Notes under the pieces: model-generated
Told to the model about the DNA's origin: nothing
Seen by the model: only the letters and a program-made list of their open reading frames with translations
Database searches by the model: none
Shown: piece after piece, positions 47,961 to 55,940 of the stretch
How the letters are laid out: the number at the start of each line of letters is the position of its first letter
How positions within the stretch are numbered: the first letter of the stretch is position 1
NCBI RefSeq assembly: GCF_002858925.1
Contig: NZ_PJRS01000034.1
Coordinates: 62,001-126,000, forward strand
Length of the DNA: 64,000 nucleotides
Reading direction: 5' to 3'
DNA from: Caulobacter zeae
GTDB lineage: Bacteria; Pseudomonadota; Alphaproteobacteria; Caulobacterales; Caulobacteraceae
Program-made: the position numbers and the translations under genes

Positions 47961-49397
47961 TCAGCGGTCGCGGCGGCGTGACAGGCCGGCCTCGATCTCC
48001 TCGAGGGTTCGCCCTTTGGTCTCGGGCACGCGCAGCGCGATGAAGATGAAGCCCGCCAGGCAGACGAGTCCGTAGGACCAGAAGGTCCCCGCCGCGCCCA
48101 GGCGCTGGTTGAGGATCGGGAAGGTGAAGGTGACCACAAAGCAGGCGATCCACAGCGCCGAGACGGCGATCGACATCGCCGCCCCGCGGACACGGTTGGG
48201 AAAGATCTCCGACAGCAGCACCCAGGTCACCGGCGCCAGCGACATGGCGTAGGCGGCGATGACGCCCAGGGTCAGCAGCAGCACGACGGGGCCCTGGATG
48301 CCCAGGAAGAACGCCGCGCCGAGCAGGCCGTGTATCACCGCGATCGCCGCCGCGCCCCACAGCATCAGGGTGCGCCGTCCCAGCCGGTCGACCGTGGCGG
48401 TCGCCACCAGGGTGAAGGCCAGGTTGATCGCGCCGGTGATGACGATGTTGAACATCACCCCGCCAAGGTCGTAGCCCGCGCCGCGATAGATCTCCTCGGC
48501 GTAGTTGAAGATGACGTTGGTGCCGCTCCACTGTTGCAGGACCGCCAGGCCGACGCCGGTCAGCAACACGCCCAGCACGGCCGGCGCGAACAGTTCGTTG
48601 GCCGAGCCCGTCTCGGCGCGCTCGCGCTCCAGGCCTGCCTCGATCTGGGCCAAGGCCTCGCGCGCATAGGCTTCGCCGCCGATCTTGCGCAGCACGGCCA
48701 GGGCGCGGTCGCGGCGACCGGCCTTCAGCAGCCAGCGCGGGCTTTCCGGCACCAGGAAGGCGCAGAAGAAGAAGATGACCGAGGGAACGGCCACGGCCGT
48801 GAACATCCAGCGCCAGCCATACTGCCCCTGCCAGGTGTCGCGGATGGCCGCGTGGCTCATCGCGCCGCCGACATCCCCGGCGATCAGCATGTTGACCACC
48901 TGCGCGGCCAGGATTCCGACCACCAGGGTCAGCTGGTTGAGGGTGACCAGTCGCCCGCGCCAGGCGGCCGGGCTGATCTCGGCGATATAGGTCGGCGAGA
49001 TGTTGGAGGCGACGCCGATGGCCACGCCGCCGACGATCCGCCAGAGCACGAAGGTCGAGAACCCCTGCGCCCAGCCGGTCAGGATCGACGATACGCCGAA
49101 CAGGACCGCAGCGATGATCAGCAGCTTCTTGCGGCCGATCCGGTCGCTGACCAGGCCGCTGAACACCGAGCCCAGCAGGCAGCCCAGCAGCGAGCAGCTG
49201 TTGGCCCAGCCGACCTGAGCCTCGCTCGTCAGGTTGAAGTAGGGCTCGTAGAACGGCTTGGAGCCACCAACCACCACCCAGTCGTAGCCGAACAGCAATC
49301 CGCCCAGCGCCGCCACGCTCGAGATCGTCCAGATGTAGGCGAGGTTCAGCTGGCCGGAAGCAGCCTGCTCATCCCGGCCGCTCGACATTGTGTGCAT
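47961..49397 (-). CDS. MFS sugar porter
   Basis: A 478-residue, 12-TM transporter of the sugar porter family. Motifs include GGLLFGYDWVVVGGSK in TM1, SDRIGRKKLLI between TM2 and TM3, RIVGGVAIGVASNISPTYIA in TM4-5, PESPRWLLKAGRRD at the end of the N half, DRLGRRTL in the C half and VPETKGRTLEEIE at the C terminus. Substrates in this family are monosaccharides taken up by proton symport. The neighbourhood points to galactose. The ATG at 49397 has a GGGGGCG ribosome binding site and is preferred to the second ATG three codons later. Confidence 0.93.
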   Translation of the reverse strand: MHTMSSGRDEQAASGQLNLAYIWTISSVAALGGLLFGYDWVVVGGSKPFYEPYFNLTSEAQVGWANSCSLLGCLLGSVFSGLVSDRIGRKKLLIIAAVLFGVSSILTGWAQGFSTFVLWRIVGGVAIGVASNISPTYIAEISPAAWRGRLVTLNQLTLVVGILAAQVVNMLIAGDVGGAMSHAAIRDTWQGQYGWRWMFTAVAVPSVIFFFCAFLVPESPRWLLKAGRRDRALAVLRKIGGEAYAREALAQIEAGLERERAETGSANELFAPAVLGVLLTGVGLAVLQQWSGTNVIFNYAEEIYRGAGYDLGGVMFNIVITGAINLAFTLVATATVDRLGRRTLMLWGAAAIAVIHGLLGAAFFLGIQGPVVLLLTLGVIAAYAMSLAPVTWVLLSEIFPNRVRGAAMSIAVSALWIACFVVTFTFPILNQRLGAAGTFWSYGLVCLAGFIFIALRVPETKGRTLEEIEAGLSRRRDR

Positions 49398-49461
49398 CCG
49401 TACGCGCCCCCTTGCTCTGGCGTGTAACCGTCGGAGTCGCGACGGGCCCGCCTTTCGCGGT

Positions 49462-49490
49462 CATAATCCGCGAGGTCGCTTCCCCGTCAA
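49462..49490 (-). promoter_or_regulatory. Promoter of the MFS-GH35 operon, with an inverted repeat over the -10 box
   Basis: On the minus strand, TTGACG (49490-49485) is followed after 17 bp by ATTATG (49467-49462), about 65 bp before the MFS start. TTGACG matches the Caulobacter-type housekeeping -35. The -10 box is bracketed by CGCGG (49456-49460) and CCGCG (49468-49472), a 5-bp inverted repeat that may be an operator. Confidence 0.65.
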
Positions 49491-49492
49491 CC

Positions 49493-49503
49493 TATTTGTA
49501 TTA
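49493..49503. repeat. Direct repeat TATTTGTATTA, copy 1
   Basis: An 11-bp AT-rich element, 2 bp upstream of the -35 box of the MFS promoter. An identical copy lies 140 bp away, in front of the divergent dehydratase gene. The position suits an activator or regulator site. Confidence 0.6.
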
Positions 49504-49632
49504 CTTATTTTACCCAGTAGCGTTTCCCGTCACTCAGCTTCAGGCAATGCAGGAGGCCAAGGCTGGACTTCGAGCCCGGACCTACCGGCCAGACTACGCC
49601 TCCAAGCCGATCTCCAGATCCCCTCGCCGTCT

Positions 49633-49643
49633 TATTTGTATTA
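49633..49643. repeat. Direct repeat TATTTGTATTA, copy 2
   Basis: This identical copy lies 7 bp upstream of TTGACA (49651-49656), the likely -35 box for the dehydratase gene. The -10 box is weak (around CCATTC at 49674-49679 after 17 bp). The whole 49398-49734 gap is noncoding and otherwise contains no gene I can support. Confidence 0.55.
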
Positions 49644-49734
49644 TATATTCTTGACAGAGGACAACCAGGCTCGCCATTCAAGCGACGACAAGGGGGGTCC
49701 GGCGCATTCTCGCGCCACTCCCGCGAGGACGTTC

Positions 49735-50922
49735 ATGCTCCACGACCCAGCACACGCCAGAGCGCAAGCAACGCCGGGCGCCGCCATCAGGTCCATCGAG
49801 ACCTTCCCCGCGCCGCCCCGCTGGCTGTTCGTGCGCGTCGAGACCGACGACGGCCTGGTCGGCTGGGGCGAAGCCTCGCTCGAAGGTCACAGCGAAGCCG
49901 TCGAAGGCGCATTCGCCTCGTTGCGCGACCGCTTCATCGGCGCCGATCCAGACCGCATCGAGGACATCTGGCAGACCGCCTATCGCCTCGGCTTCTATCG
50001 CGGCGGCCCGGTGCTGATGTCGGCCCTGTCGGGTCTCGATCAGGCGCTATGGGACCTCAAGGGCAAGGCCCTGAAGGCCCCGGTGCACCAACTGCTGGGC
50101 GGGCGCGTCCGCGATCGGATCCCGGTCTACGCCTGGATCGGCGGCGACCGCCCCAGCGAGGTCGTCGAGGCCGCGCGCGTGCGCAAGGCGCAGGGCTTCA
50201 AGGCAGTCAAGATGAACGGCGTCGAGGACCTGGGCTGGCTGGACAGCCCCGGCGCCCTCACAGCTTCGGTCGACTGCCTCGCGGCCGTGCGCGCCGAAGG
50301 CCTGGACGCCGGGGTCGACTTTCACGGCCGGGTGCACAAGCCGATGGCCCGGCAACTTGTGAAGGCCCTGGAGCCGCTGGGCCCCCTGTTCGTCGAGGAG
50401 CCGCTGCTCAGCGAGCACCCCGAGGCCATCGCCCAGCTCAGCCTGCAGACCGCCGTGCCCATCGCGCTGGGCGAGCGGCTCTACAGCCGCTGGGACGTAA
50501 AGCCGTTCCTGACCTCGGCCTCGATCGACATCCTCCAGCCCGATCTCAGCCATGCCGGCGGGATTTCCGAGGTTCGCCGGATCGCGGCCATGGCCGAGGC
50601 CTATGACGTCGCCATCGCCCCTCACTGCCCGCTGGGCCCCATCGCCCTGGCCGCCTGCATGCAGCTGGCGCTGACGACGCCCAACTTCGTGATCCAGGAG
50701 ATGTCGCTGGGCATACACTACAACACCGACGGCCACGATCTTCTGTCCTACATGCTCAACCCCGAGATCTTCGCTGTGAAGGATGGGACGGTCGAGGCGT
50801 TCGCCGGCCCCGGCCTGGGCGTCGAGATCGACGAAGAAAAGGTCCGCCGCCTCAGCCGCGACGCGCCCGCCTGGCGCAATCCGGCGTGGCGCGGCCCTGA
50901 CGGCGGCCTACGGGAGTGGTGA
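49735..50922 (+). CDS. dgoD: Galactonate dehydratase (enolase superfamily)
   Basis: A 395-residue protein of the mandelate racemase/enolase superfamily. The capping domain has the DgoD-like PPRWLFVRVETDDGLVGWGE. The barrel has metal ligands D195, E221 and E247 (VDFHGRVHKP, FVEEPLLSEHPE, IALGERLYSRWD) and the catalytic histidine H297 in IAPHCPLGPIALAACMQ. This set is typical of D-galactonate dehydratase, which makes 2-keto-3-deoxygalactonate in the De Ley-Doudoroff pathway. Subfamily substrates vary, so another acid sugar is possible. The ATG at 49735 places the capping domain correctly. Confidence 0.88.
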   Translation: MLHDPAHARAQATPGAAIRSIETFPAPPRWLFVRVETDDGLVGWGEASLEGHSEAVEGAFASLRDRFIGADPDRIEDIWQTAYRLGFYRGGPVLMSALSGLDQALWDLKGKALKAPVHQLLGGRVRDRIPVYAWIGGDRPSEVVEAARVRKAQGFKAVKMNGVEDLGWLDSPGALTASVDCLAAVRAEGLDAGVDFHGRVHKPMARQLVKALEPLGPLFVEEPLLSEHPEAIAQLSLQTAVPIALGERLYSRWDVKPFLTSASIDILQPDLSHAGGISEVRRIAAMAEAYDVAIAPHCPLGPIALAACMQLALTTPNFVIQEMSLGIHYNTDGHDLLSYMLNPEIFAVKDGTVEAFAGPGLGVEIDEEKVRRLSRDAPAWRNPAWRGPDGGLREW

Positions 50923-50924
50923 GC

Positions 50925-51656
50925 ATGCGTTTTTCGGGCAAGACCATCATCGTCACCGGCGCCGGCGGCGGCATCGGCCAGGCCTGCGCTCGACGCCTGC
51001 ACGACGAAGGCGCCAACCTGGTGCTGATCGACCGTGACGCCGGGGCGCTGGCCGCGACCCAGGCGGCCGTGGCCGCCCCAGAGCGGCTGCTGGTTCGCGC
51101 GCAGGATGTCAGCGTGGAGGCCGAGGCCGCGGCCGCCTTCGAGGCCGCCATCCAGCGCTTCGGCCGGGTCGACGGCGTGGTCAGCGTCGCCGGCGCGATG
51201 ATCTACAAGGGCCTGGAAGCGCTCACCGGCCAGGACTGGGAGCGGATCATGGCGGTGAACTTCTACGCCGCGGCCTATTTCACGCGGCAGGCCTTCAACC
51301 ACATGCAGGACGGCGGCGGCCTCGTCTACGTCTCGAGCATCCACGCCCGCCAGACTTCGGCCCTGGTCGGCCCCTACGCGGCGGCCAAGGCGGCCCTGAC
51401 CTCGCTGGCCCGCACGGCGGCGATCGAGGGCCGCGCCCGCGGCATACGCGCCAACTGCGTCCTGCCCGGCGCGGTGGACACGCCGATGCTGCGCGACAGT
51501 CCGAACATCAAGTCGGGCCTCGAGGTCCTCGATCCCCAGGACGTCGGCCAGCCGGAGGACATCGCCGCGCTCGTGGCCTTCGCGCTCAGCGACGAAGCCC
51601 GCTTCGTCACGGGCGCGGAACTGATCGCCGACGGCGGGCGGCTGGCGAAGCTCTAG
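50925..51656 (+). CDS. Short-chain dehydrogenase/reductase, probable sugar dehydrogenase
   Basis: A 243-residue classical SDR: cofactor loop TGAGGGIG (11-18), an acidic residue after the second strand (LIDRD) that favours NAD, and the catalytic S138, Y151 and K155 (VYVSSIHA, PYAAAKAAL). The C-terminal LPGAVDTPM and FVTGAELIADGG motifs are present. It starts 2 bp after the dehydratase stop, with GGGAG as ribosome binding site, so the two act in one pathway. Oxidation of galactose to galactonolactone is the likely reaction, by inference from its neighbour. Confidence 0.85.
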   Translation: MRFSGKTIIVTGAGGGIGQACARRLHDEGANLVLIDRDAGALAATQAAVAAPERLLVRAQDVSVEAEAAAAFEAAIQRFGRVDGVVSVAGAMIYKGLEALTGQDWERIMAVNFYAAAYFTRQAFNHMQDGGGLVYVSSIHARQTSALVGPYAAAKAALTSLARTAAIEGRARGIRANCVLPGAVDTPMLRDSPNIKSGLEVLDPQDVGQPEDIAALVAFALSDEARFVTGAELIADGGRLAKL

Positions 51657-51687
51657 GCGATGGGCGCGCGTCGCCCTCCTCCCGCCC

Positions 51688-52413
51688 TCAGCGCCGCTCC
51701 CGACGACGCTCCTCGTCGCGGCTGCGCTGCATCAGATCGAGCGCGCCGCCGATGAGATCGCGCATGCGGGTCTCGGCTTCGCGCACGTGGCCCGCCAGGA
51801 TCGCGTCGGCGACGCGCTTGTGATCCTCGGCGCTGGCGAAGCGTACGCCCTTGAGATCGTTGGTCTTGCGGATGCTGAAGCGCAGGGCCGTGTCGATCAG
51901 CTCGCAGTGCTGGCGGTAGAAGCGGTTGCCGCTAGCGCGCAGCACCGCGACGTGGAAGGCGATATCCGACAGCAATGGATCGTCTTCCCCCTGATCAGCG
52001 GCGAACATGCGCTTGACCGCAAGGTCGATGGCGGCCCGCTGGTCGCCATCGGCGCGCTTGGCCGCCAGCGCCGCCGCGCCGGGCTCTATGCTCAGGCGGA
52101 TCTCGGTGAACTCGATCAGCAGGTCGAGCGAGAACTCCCGCTGCAACATCCAGCGCATCACGTCCGGATCGAGCAGGTTCCAGCTGTCCTCGCTCTCGAT
52201 GACGATGCCGCGCCGGCGCCGGGACGACAGCAGGCCCTTGGAGACCAGCATCTTGACGGCTTCACGAGTGACCGTCCGCGCCGCGCCGTACCTGTCGGCC
52301 AGCTCCTGCTCGGTCGGGAATGGCGCGCCGTCGTAGCGTCCCGTCACGATCGCCGCGCCGAGATCCTGGACGATGGTGTCGGTGACGCTCTTGTGGGGGG
52401 TCGCTGCCCGCAT
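51688..52413 (-). CDS. GntR/FadR-family transcriptional regulator 1
   Basis: A 241-residue FadR-type regulator. The winged helix is TIVQDLGAAIVTGRYDGAPF followed by TEQELADRYGAARTVTREAV and KMLVSKGLLSSRRRRGIVI. The all-helical FCD effector domain contains WMLQREFSLDLLIEFTEIRL and the metal-site histidines (DIAFHVAVLRASGN, AEDHKRVADAIL). The start at 52413 aligns its length with the paralogue at 55179; a GTG 17 codons upstream is possible. It probably represses the galactoside genes and responds to a sugar acid. It converges on the SDR gene and is divergent from the GH59 gene. Confidence 0.9.
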   Translation of the reverse strand: MRAATPHKSVTDTIVQDLGAAIVTGRYDGAPFPTEQELADRYGAARTVTREAVKMLVSKGLLSSRRRRGIVIESEDSWNLLDPDVMRWMLQREFSLDLLIEFTEIRLSIEPGAAALAAKRADGDQRAAIDLAVKRMFAADQGEDDPLLSDIAFHVAVLRASGNRFYRQHCELIDTALRFSIRKTNDLKGVRFASAEDHKRVADAILAGHVREAETRMRDLIGGALDLMQRSRDEERRRERR

Positions 52414-52594
52414 GGTCCGAATCTCTGTGCTCCCGGCTGGCGGCTTGCTTCTTTCTAGCCGCACGCGGGCCGGCTTTCAGCATTCTTGGCCAAGGCCGAA
52501 CACCACCCCGGCCGCCCCGCCAGAGGGAATGAAACCCGCAGCCCGATCAAGCGACCACCTGCGGGCCGGGGAGCAGGGTTCAGGACAGGCTTAT

Positions 52595-52605
52595 TGGTCA
52601 TACCA
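52595..52605. promoter_or_regulatory. FadR-type operator candidate, site 1
   Basis: TGGTCATACCA has TGGT/ACCA arms around a 3-bp centre. It fits the TGGTnnnACCA operators known for GntR/FadR-family regulators such as PdhR and LldR. It lies between the regulator gene and the GH59 gene, about 180 bp before the regulator's start. Confidence 0.6.
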
Positions 52606-52808
52606 CTACATCTCTGGCGCTTCAGAAATTCGCCGATTTTGCATCGTGCGATCGCCTATCCGCCTCTTGAAGATAGGGCTCGCGCTCTCAGAAAATGCCA
52701 AAAATGACAGCGTTATCCTTCTGTTTTATCTCATGACTTGAGACCTGGGATAACAATAGCATTTGTCCTATGAATGGCTTGCCCACTCACTTAGAGCGTG
52801 CAATAAGC

Positions 52809-52819
52809 TGGTCATACAC
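52809..52819. promoter_or_regulatory. FadR-type operator candidate, site 2
   Basis: TGGTCATACAC repeats nine consecutive bases (TGGTCATAC) of site 1 in the same orientation, 214 bp away. It may be a weaker second operator nearer to the GH59 start. Confidence 0.4.
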
Positions 52820-52956
52820 CCTCAGGGGCGAGACGGTTTTTCACGGCCCGCGCCGCGCGAAACACTCGGGATGCACCATCGCGATCAACGTCGATGGAGA
52901 CCGGCGAACACCGAGCCAGCTCGGCGTTCACGACATAAGAATTGGGAGAGGGAACA

Positions 52957-55155
52957 ATGGAGCGCGTGAGCGCGCGCGGCCAAGCGGCCGCTGATCGGCG
53001 TGGCGATTTCGACCCGTCGCGCCGCCGGCACCTGCTGGCGGCCGGTTCGCTGCTGTGCCTGGCGCCGCTGAGCCGGGCCCTGGCCCAATCCGCCTCGCCC
53101 CACGCAATCAGGCTGCGCGGCGACGCCGGCGGCGCACGGTTCGACGGCATCGGCGTGGTCAACGGCGGCGGGGCCACGGCCGTGCTGCTGAAGGACTATC
53201 CCGAGCCGCAACGCAGCCAGATCCTCGACCTGCTGTACAGGCCCAAGTTCGGCGCCTCGGTCAGCGCCCTGCTGGCCGAGATCCCCGGCGACGGCAACTC
53301 GACCCAGGGGTCAATGCCCAGCCACATGCACACCCGCGAGGACCTGAGCTACGAGCGCGGCTACACTTGGTGGATCCTGCAGGAGGCCAAGAAGCGCAAT
53401 CCGGCCCTGTCTCTGGACGCCACGGCGTGGAGCGCTCCGGGCTGGATCGGCGGCGGCAAGTTCTGGTCCCAGGACGCCGTCGACTACTACGTCAAATGGC
53501 TGGAGGGCCTGCGCGGCGCCCACGGGCTTGAGCTGGACGCCATCGGCTGCCGCAACGAGAAGGGCCAGGACTACGCCTTCGTCAAAGCCCTGCGCCGCAC
53601 GCTGAACGCCAAGGGCTTCTCCAAGGTGAAGGTCCACGCCTTCGACAACTGGCCCAAGGACAAGCTCGACTTCGTCAAGGACATGACGACCGACGCCGAG
53701 CTGCGCGACGCCATCGACGTCATCAGCGCCCACGTCTTCTACGCCAACGCCCACGCCACCGCCGAGCAGCAGGCTATGGCCAGGGCCATGGGCAAGCCGA
53801 TCTGGAACACCGAGGACCACATCTATCTGAAGGGTTTCGACTGCGCGATCGGCATCGTCCGGGCCTTCAACCACAACTGGATCCTGAGCGGCGCGACCAG
53901 GGTCGTGAACTGGTACGACATCGCCGGCCTCTATCCGCTCGAACCCTATTCGGAGGACCCGGCCACCGTGCTGGCCCACGAGCCGTGGAGCGGCCACTAC
54001 CGGGTGCGCGAGGCGCTGTGGGGCTACGCGCACTACGGCCAGTTCACCGAGATCGGCTGGACCTATCTCGACGGCGGCAGCGGCATGCTGCCTGGGGGCG
54101 GCTCCTACACGACCCTGAAGTCGCCGGGCGCGGACTACAGCCTGGTGGTCGAGACCCAGGGCGCGACCCAGGCCCAGACCGTCCGGATCGAGGTCGGCAA
54201 GGGCCTGTCGTCCAAACCGCTTTGCGTATGGCGCAGCACCGCCGCCGAGCAGTTCGTTCGCCTGGCCGACCTGACGCCCGTCGACGGCGTGGTGAGCCTG
54301 GCCGTGGAGCCGCACGCGATCTACTCGCTGTCGACCACGCGCGGGCAGCAGAAAGGAAGCTTCGAGGCGATCCCCAAGCCCGCGCCCTTCCCTTTCCCCT
54401 ACCGCGAGACCTTCGAGACCTACGCTTCACCAGCCGCCCACGGCTGGCTGCCGCGCTACACCGCCGACGTCGCCGGCGCCTTCGAGCTGGCCGACCGCCC
54501 TGACGACAAGGGCCGCTGCCTGCGCCAGGTAGTCCCGGTCCCGACCATCTCCTGGGCCCCGGACTGGCGGCCCTACACCATTCTCGGCGACGCGACCTGG
54601 GACGACTACGAGGTCTCGACCAAGGTCTGGCTCAACCCAGGCGACACCGCCGCCGTCATGGGCCGGATCAACCACGTCGGCACGGGCTACGGCTTCATCC
54701 CGAAGGGCTATTTCCTGGAGCTGGCCCACGATGGCCGCTGCCGGCTCGTAGCCATTCGCGGCAAGAAGGATCCCAAGGCCCTGGTTGGCGACGCCGAGCA
54801 GCAGGCCCAGATCAAGGCCGGCACGTTCGACGGCGAAGGCGGCGAGCTGGTTCTGGGCGACACGATGCTGGCCGGGGTCGCACCCGGCCGGTGGATCAAG
54901 CTCTCGCTGCGGTTCGAAGGCAGCCGTATCACTGGCCTCGTCAATGACCAGGTCGTGCTGACCGCCGAGAACAGGCTCTACGCCAAGGGTATGGCCGGCC
55001 TGCTGGTCGGGGCCGATCGTACGCGCCTCAGCACGCCCTGGTTCGGCGAACTGGCCATCGGCCAGGTCGGCGGCCCGACGCCGCGTGCGGCGCGCGCGCT
55101 TCCCCGGCAGACGCCGATCTATGTCGCCCGCAAGGGCGCCAGACGTCCCGCCTGA
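52957..55155 (+). CDS. GH59 galactocerebrosidase-like beta-galactosidase, exported
   Basis: A 732-residue protein with a Tat-like signal (RRRHLLAAGSLLCLAPLSRA, cleavage near ALAQ). The body closely follows human-type GALC: FDGIGVVNGGGATAVLLKDY, PEPQRSQILDLL, GDGNSTQGSMPSHMH, GYTWWILQEAKKRNP, acid/base E201 in GCRNEKGQ, nucleophile E286 in WNTEDH, and AHEPWSGHYRV. The C-terminal about 240 residues form a lectin-like beta-sandwich (GRINHVGTGYGFIPKGYFLE). It should remove beta-galactose from galactolipid-like or other galactosides in the periplasm. The ATG at 52957 follows a strong GGGAGAGGG. Confidence 0.92.
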   Translation: MERVSARGQAAADRRGDFDPSRRRHLLAAGSLLCLAPLSRALAQSASPHAIRLRGDAGGARFDGIGVVNGGGATAVLLKDYPEPQRSQILDLLYRPKFGASVSALLAEIPGDGNSTQGSMPSHMHTREDLSYERGYTWWILQEAKKRNPALSLDATAWSAPGWIGGGKFWSQDAVDYYVKWLEGLRGAHGLELDAIGCRNEKGQDYAFVKALRRTLNAKGFSKVKVHAFDNWPKDKLDFVKDMTTDAELRDAIDVISAHVFYANAHATAEQQAMARAMGKPIWNTEDHIYLKGFDCAIGIVRAFNHNWILSGATRVVNWYDIAGLYPLEPYSEDPATVLAHEPWSGHYRVREALWGYAHYGQFTEIGWTYLDGGSGMLPGGGSYTTLKSPGADYSLVVETQGATQAQTVRIEVGKGLSSKPLCVWRSTAAEQFVRLADLTPVDGVVSLAVEPHAIYSLSTTRGQQKGSFEAIPKPAPFPFPYRETFETYASPAAHGWLPRYTADVAGAFELADRPDDKGRCLRQVVPVPTISWAPDWRPYTILGDATWDDYEVSTKVWLNPGDTAAVMGRINHVGTGYGFIPKGYFLELAHDGRCRLVAIRGKKDPKALVGDAEQQAQIKAGTFDGEGGELVLGDTMLAGVAPGRWIKLSLRFEGSRITGLVNDQVVLTAENRLYAKGMAGLLVGADRTRLSTPWFGELAIGQVGGPTPRAARALPRQTPIYVARKGARRPA

Positions 55156-55178
55156 CGCGTCGCGGGGGCGACAACAGG

Positions 55179-55940
55179 ATGCGCAACACGCAAGGACTGA
55201 GCCTGACCTATAGCCTGGTCGAACAGATCGGCCAGGCGATCGTCGCGGGCGCGTACGACAACGCCGACTTTCCCACCGAGCGGGAGCTGGGCATGAAGCA
55301 CGGCGCCGGCCGGACGGCGACGCGCGAGGCGGTGAAGATGCTGGTCGCCAAGGGGCTGCTCAGCGGCCGCCCCAGGCAAGGCACGGCGCTCGAGCCTCAG
55401 GCCAGGTGGAATGTGCTGGACCCCGACGTGCTGCGCTGGATGCTGGAGCGCAAGTCGACGCTGCGGCACCTGTCGCAGTTCACCGAGATGCGTCTCGGCG
55501 TCGAGCCGGCCGCCGCCGCCCTGGCCGCGAGCCACGCCACCGGCGCGGGCCAGCGCGAGATCCGTGCGGCGATGGCGCGCCTGAAGGCGGCCGACGCCGG
55601 TTTCGACGACCCGCTCGGGGCCGAGATCGCCTTGCACGCCGCGATCCTGAACGCCACGCGCAATCCGTTCTACGTCGGCCTGCAGGACCTGGTGAGCACG
55701 GCGCTGCGGATCTCGATCCGCTTCGCCAGCGGTCGCCAGGAACGCAAGGTCGCCCTGGCCCGCCACGAGGCGCTGGTCACCGCGATCCTGGGACGCCAGG
55801 CCGACGAGGCCGCGCAACTGATGCACGCGATGATCGTCGACCTGCTGACGCTGATCCGCTCGGCCGCCGCCGAGCGCCGCCTTTCCCCTGGCGGCCCCAT
55901 GCCCCATTGGCGCACCAGCTTCGGTCCGGAGTTCGAATGA
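55179..55940 (+). CDS. GntR/FadR-family transcriptional regulator 2
   Basis: A 253-residue paralogue of regulator 1, with the same winged helix (SLVEQIGQAIVAGAYDNADF, then TERELGMKHGAGRTATREAV and KMLVAKGLLSGRPRQGT) and FCD domain (DVLRWMLERKSTLRHLSQFT, IALHAAILNATRNPFYVGL, RHEALVTAILGRQ). The C terminus has an extra tail of about 20 residues (GGPMPHWRTSFGPEFE). It lies 23 bp after the GH59 gene and its stop overlaps the GH27 pseudogene's ATG (ATGA), so the three once formed an operon. Confidence 0.9.
   Translation: MRNTQGLSLTYSLVEQIGQAIVAGAYDNADFPTERELGMKHGAGRTATREAVKMLVAKGLLSGRPRQGTALEPQARWNVLDPDVLRWMLERKSTLRHLSQFTEMRLGVEPAAAALAASHATGAGQREIRAAMARLKAADAGFDDPLGAEIALHAAILNATRNPFYVGLQDLVSTALRISIRFASGRQERKVALARHEALVTAILGRQADEAAQLMHAMIVDLLTLIRSAAAERRLSPGGPMPHWRTSFGPEFE

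Larger units (their letters stand above)
52414..52956. other. Divergent intergenic region between gntR-type gene 1 and the GH59 gene
   Basis: About 540 bp with no supported gene and an AT-rich core at 52610-52830. Besides the two operator-like sites it contains GTTATCC (52712-52718) and GGATAAC (52748-52754), a 7-bp inverted repeat. TTGAGA (52738-52743) may be part of the GH59 promoter. A GGGAGAGGG ribosome binding site lies at 52944-52952. Confidence 0.5.
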
